Source: Dermanyssus gallinae (Eukaryota; Arthropoda; Arachnida; Mesostigmata; Dermanyssidae). From it: 64,000 nucleotides of DNA. The translations under genes and the position numbers were made by a program. The stretch's first letter is position 1. Each line of letters starts with the position of its first letter. The stretch is from positions 62,001 to 126,000 of the forward strand of contig QVRM01004845.1 in NCBI GenBank assembly GCA_003439945.1, written 5' to 3'. The notes under the pieces are model-generated. The model had not been told where the DNA came from and made no database searches. It saw only the letters and a list, made by a program, of their open reading frames with translations. Positions 57,801 through 64,000 of the stretch are shown piece after piece.

Positions 57801-60800
57801 CAATACGCAGAGAGGCGTTGTGCTCTCTCTCTATAGTCAATCGGAGTGCTCAACAGTGGTCAATTCAATAGGCGTTAAAATTAAGCACGACTTTAACGTG
57901 GCAAACGGATTCGAGGGACAGCAACGCGTTGCAGGCAAAAATATCATGAACAATTGACTTTTGTCTGAGATTTTCTAATCCCATTCAGTTGGTTCTAATT
58001 AGTTCACTGGGTCTATCCAGACGAACTACGCTAAATATTTTGACCCCGCGCTCTAATGTCTCGCACAGCAATGAACTTCGACCATGTTCTTTGTTCGCTG
58101 CTTAGTGACCTCGTGCATTTTGTGCTCCTAGGCTAGGCCCTTCATTATTAATTGTCGTAGTAGTCATAGTGGTTGTAATAGTAGTAATGAAGTGTGTCAG
58201 CTGAGTACTACAGCAATAACAGTCATCATAAACGGAATCATGGCAGTGTTCCTATTTGTCAATAAGGGCGAATGGGGTCATGATGCCACAGCTGGTACAG
58301 ACGGACAACGAGCAGCACTTTACATTCTACCGCCGTAGAGTTCTGATCGTCGTAGGTTCTCGCCGTTGTCGTTCTCATGATGCTCATTATCGCCGTTAGG
58401 TCGTAACGCGCTCCCCAGTTTGCCCCTCGTGTGTATTTGTGTTTGGGTAGTTTTTGCTAAAAAATACTGTAGACATTAGTAATGGAATTTTGTTGGAATT
58501 GGGTAACTTAATTTTTGTTTGTTTTTATAGTTAGATTTTTCCTTCTTTGCCCCTGCTCTGTTTTAATACGCGACAGGAAGACAAGTTTGAACTCTTTGCT
58601 ATTAAATGTGTTATGGTGTCCCGTCTTAACAAATTAGGTGCTGCGTTCTCTAGCCACATTAGTTGACCCCGTACACGTTTGTTTGTATACTATATATATT
58701 ATTAGAAACTAAGCAACATTTTAGTCGTTTGCATTCGGGCATTTCTTGTTATTGCTGTTAGCGGTTTTTGTTTAGGCTTTGTCGTATTAGCAATAATGCT
58801 CAATGCAGCTGGTGTTGTTGTTGTTGCTATTGTTGTTGTTATTGTTGCTTTTGGCAACTTTTGCTGGTTCGACTGATATCTGCTATGAGGCGGATACTTA
58901 AGGTGGCAGTACGCTCAATACCAGTTAAACTCAGCAGATACTTCAAAAGGCGCGATCAGGCGGCGTCAGCTATTTTTCGATTGGTAAAACCTGCACTTTT
59001 TTGTTCTTTGCCTTCGGGCCCACACGACCAAACCGACCGTACGATCGAAATTGAGGAGGGTACTAGCAAAGAGTCGTCTAACTTTGGCATTTGGCACCAG
59101 CTGCGGGGCAATTTGGTCGGATTTAGAGATTACGCCTACAATAAGAAGGTTCAGCGCGCCGGCCGGCCGCTCGCTTTATCTTGGCTCGGTCTGTTCATCT
59201 ACTGTGTCCGCTCTTTCTATTCAGTTATATTGGCGGCGGGAAGGGGCAGAACGGTGTTCAGTCTTAGCAGCAGGACTGCACTTAGCGCTATGCTTCATGG
59301 CGGTGTGAACACGCAGACCGTGCTTGTGCGCCTATAGACAAGAGCGCGCTCGCAGTTCACTAGCTTTAGCGTTCTCCGACTCGAGGTGGCAATGGCGCTC
59401 AAAGCTCAATGTGGCCGGTGGGCATGGGGCGACAATTCGACAACGTTCGGGTAGACATCGGAAGCCGACGAAGGCGACACCGGTTGATCCAGTCCGAATG
59501 GATTTTAAATCCTTGAGGTCAAGTCGCCATCAGCATTGCGGACAAATGACACTTGGATGGTTGTCCCCCTCTCTTGTTCTTTCCCTAATACACACACGCC
59601 CAAGCACACACACACACTACGTTCTCTCGCTGTATTTCGGTGTCTGTCTTGGCTCATTGTCTTGTCTTTGCTTTTCCCATTTCCCACCAAGTGTTCTTTC
59701 AGTGGCTGCCCGGAAGCACACGTTGCTGCCGGCGTGTTGTCCTTTCCCCTGTTTGATAGCTTTATGGCTTCAAGGGAAACGAGCAAATCTACGAGAACAG
59801 ACGGGGTGCGACTTTCGAGCGTCCGTCGAGAAGAAAGCCTTTCCTCGCTGTCGAACGACTCGTAAGCCCGAACACCAACATTTGGCTCACAGAGTAAGAC
59901 TGCGATGAAACAAACGTTCAGGCTCCCCCTAGCGGCGACGCTGCCGCCACCACCGAGGAAATTGGCTGGACACAACGAACAGCCCTAAAACTAGACAGAG
60001 GAACCGCATTGGGCAATAGAGATTCAAATCAACGCAATGCTAAATGGATGCTAAGCGGTCACACATTTTAAGGCTGAGGGAGGTGGATATACATATATAT
60101 TCTGCACGAAGCCATAACGTGCAGAATTAAAGGACTACGTACGACGAAACACTATATATTATAGGTCGCGTTGTTTGCTTATATTGTAATGTAGTGCTTG
60201 AACTACGTGATCGCGGAATCAGAATAGATCCGCCAGTACCTTCTATTACTACGCTCAATATATTAGAGTATGCTGCTTGCGGCACTCTGAACGCGACTGA
60301 GAAAGTGAGCAAATACATACAGAGATAATTTCTATATTTTTATTAGCAGATGTGTTTTGCTACCGTAGTGATTGTTGCGATTACTAGGCACGTGCATAAA
60401 CTGACCGTGACATTGTCACTTATGCATTAGGTGCTGTTATGTGTGGTGATCACGAAAGCACAAATCACATGAGACATGGCAAAATTGCGTATAATCATTT
60501 AGGTGCGATTGTGTCTCTCAGATTTTGCACAAAGGGCCTCAGCTACAAAGCACTTTGTGAGCGGCTGTAACGTCAGTGAGCACATTTCTAGTAAACCGAA
60601 CACTGTTCGTCTGTTCCTTTCCATATTTTACTACTATATGCTTTCATATATATTTTCTTGTAGCTTCTTAAATGTTTAGATTTTTCAAGATTCTCGTTAA
60701 AAAGTATAGATCATAATAAATAAATAGAATACAAATGATTTGCTGTCAGTCATGAACAGCCACCTTTAAGATTATCTATGCTCATATAATTCATACAGAA

Positions 60801-61639
60801 CAATCAAGACCGTTCGTGCCTTTTAGCAATCGAACAAACGGCTTAGGCGATGCCCAGGTGCCAACTCGTCATACATGTGAGCTTTCATTCGATTCCGCAC
60901 CGGACACGGGATCTCTTCTACAGCTTATATAACCGCGCGGGTAAGCTCCCTAAGTTGGTTAAGAAATAATATCGATACGTGTCAAGGAACAATGCGCCGC
61001 GTTACATAAATGTCGCGCTGTCAACTACATCTGCTATCAAAACAAGCAAACAGAATTCAGCACCAGAAAGCCACACGGAAAACAGGCTGGCGAAGAGCGA
61101 ATATGCTCCGCCGTTTCGTATAACAGCTCATATTAACATCCGTGATTGATCAAATCGCTCTGATAGTATCTTGCACAGAACAACTTAGGCGTAAACACAC
61201 TTTCATAGTACCGAGGCCTGCTACAGAAGAACATAAACGTGCATATAGACCCGCTGTCATTGCGTGCAATGAAGTCTATTGGGCTAGCTTCCAGGCCAAA
61301 AGTAGTTGACTGCCGCTTGTGACACCTGAAAGATATGCTGGAATGATTGATATAAGCCTTAGCAAAGCTGCTAAGACAACCCATACTGCTAGTGGTACAA
61401 TCATGATTCTTCCGTTCGGTTTTCTAAGAAGTAAATATCGTTGCTCTTCGAAAGAAGTCTCCATGTAGTATGTAACATGAGGGCTAACCCTAAGGCGACT
61501 GCCAGCAAAGATGGCCTCAAAAGTACACACAAGAAAATAAAAAAGCCGCGGTAAAGCCACACTAAATTCGTGTAGCAGTAATGGGCAGGCGGAGGCGGCA
61601 AACCACGTAGCTTGAGCATTGTCAAGGACAAAATAACCA
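54900..61639. other. Long stretch without an assignable gene
   Basis: It contains a GTT run (55029-55045), a poly-C run (55187-55197), purine-rich GAAAGAAAG (about 55698-55712), GTT/TTG triplets (58812-58853), CA repeats (59599-59614) and (TA)n (60090-60098). A 189-codon plus frame (58768-59337) begins with a Cys run made by TTG/TGT triplets and has no known domain. Minus frames at 61133-61760 are hydrophobic and unidentified. Confidence 0.35.
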
Positions 61640-61870
61640 GAGGCCGTGCAGGTAAAATTGGACCGTTGTAATGCGTTCCACCACAGAATTGATTCGACTT
61701 ACTTCGGCCGCAAAGATTGTAGGCCCATATTACCCATTTCCAGAAGCCTAGTAAGGTCACATAAAACCCTCACCCTTACCTTAGAGCATGGCGCCTATCC
61801 GCTCCAAAATCAAGTTCAACAGGGAGACCCGCGGTACCGTTAGTCTTGCCTATTATCATATTAAGTCCAG
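61640..61870 (+). pseudogene. Possible LINE reverse transcriptase fragment
   Basis: The plus frame ends LEHGAYPLQNQVQQGDPRYR and a stop. The P-x-Q...V-x-QGDP string resembles the RT motif (V-R-Q-G-D-P-L-S) of several LINE clades. No YADD box follows in the next 300 bases. Support is one short motif only. Confidence 0.3.
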
Positions 61871-64000
61871 GCACATGGTCCGTTCAACGAATTGTATCGA
61901 CGGAACACTCGGCACACCTACCGATGTGGTGATATTTAAATAATATTTGAGATTTCTGTCGGCAATTTCTGTGAGAAGAAAAAAGAACTTAAGACCTTAT
62001 TGTGGTAAAGCAGCTCAACAAGAACCTACTGACCTGTATGGTATAAACAAAGCCAGCAATTTCTTGGATTCAGGGTAACAAACCAGGATTGTTATGTGGA
62101 TAACGATTTATCTTGTTCTGCTTGCATCTACGGACGTATTTTTACTAGCGCCGGTGAATTGGAGGCACCCGATACACCTATCGGTTGTAGTGCTAACTTC
62201 TAAACTGCCTAGCGAGATATGGGCGACAATACGAGCGATAGCAAAAACATACTTCGGAGAAGCGGAAACTCGGTTGTTGTTCTTGCATGTTGCCCATTTG
62301 CCCCCGTCCCCCTACTGTCAGTTGTCATCCCTTCCCTTTCCACGAATGTTGGTGATGACGGGCGACATTATCATCATCATCATCACCGCTACCCAATGGC
62401 AATCAATGCATCAGCACCATGATCATCATCATTATACATATAATCGTAGTAGTACACTTGTATTCCCGTACGGCATTTGCTCTGGGCGGCTCTGACGCTG
62501 GGCGGCGTGGAACAGTGGCGTAGTGGGGGCGACGTTGATGACTCCGTTGACGACAGCCAAGCAATGATAGGCGATAAGGACACCGCCAACCAGTACCTGG
62601 CCGGTCAGTCGAGAAAGGCCGTCGAGATAGATTCGCAGGCACAGGAAAAAAAAGGGGGAAAAGCTCTCCTTCAAACGAGCGGGTGTTCGGCGACTCGCTT
62701 GCTCGTTTGGACTATCCGGCTTGTCCGGTCAGTATGACGATGCAACTTCTTCCCCTGTGGCGGCGGTGACGGCGGCGGCGGAATGAAGAAGGAGAGAACA
62801 ATAGCAGGAGGGCCGAATAATAGGCGATGATGATTGTAGCAGCGCTGTTGTTAGTGGTGATGTGGGTGATGATGAGGTGCTGGTGATGACTACGGTGATC
62901 ATGATGACGGCGCAAGTAGTAGTGCGTTGTATACCGCCGCGCTGCCCTAACTCCTAGCAGTCTCGCACTTGGCCCACTTCTAATGCCACTGACCGAATGA
63001 CTAGCTGGCAGGCTGGGCTTCCTTTGCCTTTGACTTATTCGGATCTCCGGAGTTAGTCAGTCTTGCTCAGGCCGCAATGCAGTCGCGTCGCAGACTCGAA
63101 TGAGCAGAATGAGCCACTGCCAGTAGTGCTGTTAATGCGGCTGCTGCTGCTGCAGCAGCCCCGGCCGCTGATGTGATTCTACTAGAAGTCGTAGCCAGCC
63201 ATTGAGCCACGAGCGGCAAGTGAGTATAGGAACGTCCGAGAGGGGCATGAACGCTGGGCAACGCTGTCTCGGGCACAGGGCCGAGAAGACGAACCAGGAC
63301 GACGACAACAACGAAGAAGGAGAACCCCAAAGAGGGTCATCTGAAGCCGTGCGGTGGCCAGAGTCGACATCCTTTGTCAGCCTTTGTCCGCAATGACCGC
63401 CTTAAGTAATCAGTGCCGCGTGAAAGTCTTACGGAACTCGGTTCTCGGTTATTTCCCTCCTCTTTCTGTTCCTATGTCTCCTTTATCGCTATCATCTTCT
63501 GCTCCTCTTTTCTTTTTTTTTGCCAATGGCACAAGGAGAAAAGGCACCGAATAAGAATGCCTTTCATAGAACAGAACTAAGGACCCGCCAGTCGGCCTGA
63601 GGAAACAGCTTCTTCTATGATCCGTAGATCTGTAATGGTACGACTCGGGCACCAATACTGTCGAAGAGACGTACTGCATATGAACAAGTGGCAACAGTAA
63701 TTATACACAGATATATAGATGCGTGCTGTTTATACACGAGTAGAGATATTACTTTGCCGATTCTGTTTGCAAATGCAATTCTATTTAGGGTTAAAATCAT
63801 AGATAAGCGGTGCTCATTGAAACAAACATTGAAGAAGCAAACTTTTCCAGGCAGCGACTTTCTAATAAAGGTAAAATTAATTATGATTTTTTCTAAGCAA
63901 ATGGTTTGTCTTAGATTTATTTAAGTTGTCAAACCAAATGTTAGCAATGCTAATACCTAGATAACTGTAGACAAAATAAAGCAGAATTAAAACACCAAAT
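61871..64000. other. No assignable gene; triplet repeats
   Basis: It contains ATC/CAT triplets (62369-62388, 62421-62440), GGC/GGT triplets (62756-62786), TGATGA repeats (62820-62910) and a CTG/CAG palindromic run (63141-63160). Open frames overlap in all phases. The last 300 bases are AT-rich, with several AATAAA-like strings. Confidence 0.4.

Noticed and set aside
58768..59337. 189-codon frame as a real gene
   Set aside because: It begins with a Cys run from TTG/TGT triplets and has no recognisable domain, splice context or start context.

Overview
This is a stretch of an animal nuclear genome, not a bacterial one. Coding sequence is interrupted by introns with GT/AG borders, (TA)n and triplet microsatellites are abundant, and most recognisable protein remains belong to non-LTR retrotransposons (LINEs), tRNA-derived SINEs and Tc1/mariner transposons. 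The one convincing host gene is a CYP3-clan cytochrome P450. Together with the repeat content this fits an arthropod, possibly a mite or tick; that placement is an inference, since nothing in the window is diagnostic of species. No rRNA gene, no functional tRNA gene and no CRISPR array was seen.

Region 0-8.2 kb: the 3' two thirds of a P450 gene on the + strand. Exons are at about 825-1056, 1619-1728, 2607-2830, 7075-7225 and 7922-8104, joined by introns of compatible phase. They carry the I-helix AGYETT, K-helix EALR, PERF and heme FGAGPRNCVG motifs. The N-terminal exons are not recognisable and probably lie left of the window. The largest intron (about 4.2 kb) contains a 1,018-bp foldback transposon (4079-5096) flanked by TA.

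Region 8.9-30.3 kb: no host gene could be assigned. There are remnants of at least three LINE families: family A with a Cys/His C-terminal motif (8.9-9.1 kb), family B with an RGNAASVRGT C-terminus (9.3-9.5 and 18.05-18.65 kb), and a CR1/Jockey-like family C with a nested inverted copy (27.2-29.4 kb). There are also a broken mariner (23.97-24.65 kb), a transposase tail (12.4 kb), a perfect 25-bp-stem hairpin (12.75 kb) and four tRNA-derived SINE copies, some with clear target-site duplications.

Region 30.3-45.3 kb: a 95-bp (TA)n tract, the longest reverse transcriptase ORF (family A, minus strand, 31.6-32.8 kb) with a second family A tail in the opposite orientation beside it, a SINE with a perfect 14-bp target-site duplication (34.3-34.65 kb), more family A, R1-like and CR1-like remnants, and a long strand-asymmetric CT-rich minisatellite (43.45-43.91 kb).

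Region 45.3-64 kb: few recognisable features. GC-richer blocks full of triplet repeats at 47.6-48.5, 51.2-53.8, 55.1-55.8, 59-60 and 62.1-63.6 kb resemble similar blocks at 9.6-11.5, 15.5-17.1 and 22.4-23.8 kb. They may be untranslated or regulatory parts of genes but no product could be named. One transposase tail (54.7 kb) and a weak reverse transcriptase fragment (61.7 kb) are present.

The genes do not form an operon or a joint pathway. The window is one detoxification-type P450 gene followed by more than 50 kb of repeat-laden intergenic or intronic DNA. I found no clear case of a previously undescribed system; the most unusual structures are the foldback element with an internal partial third copy, the recurrent family A LINE, and the SINE families.
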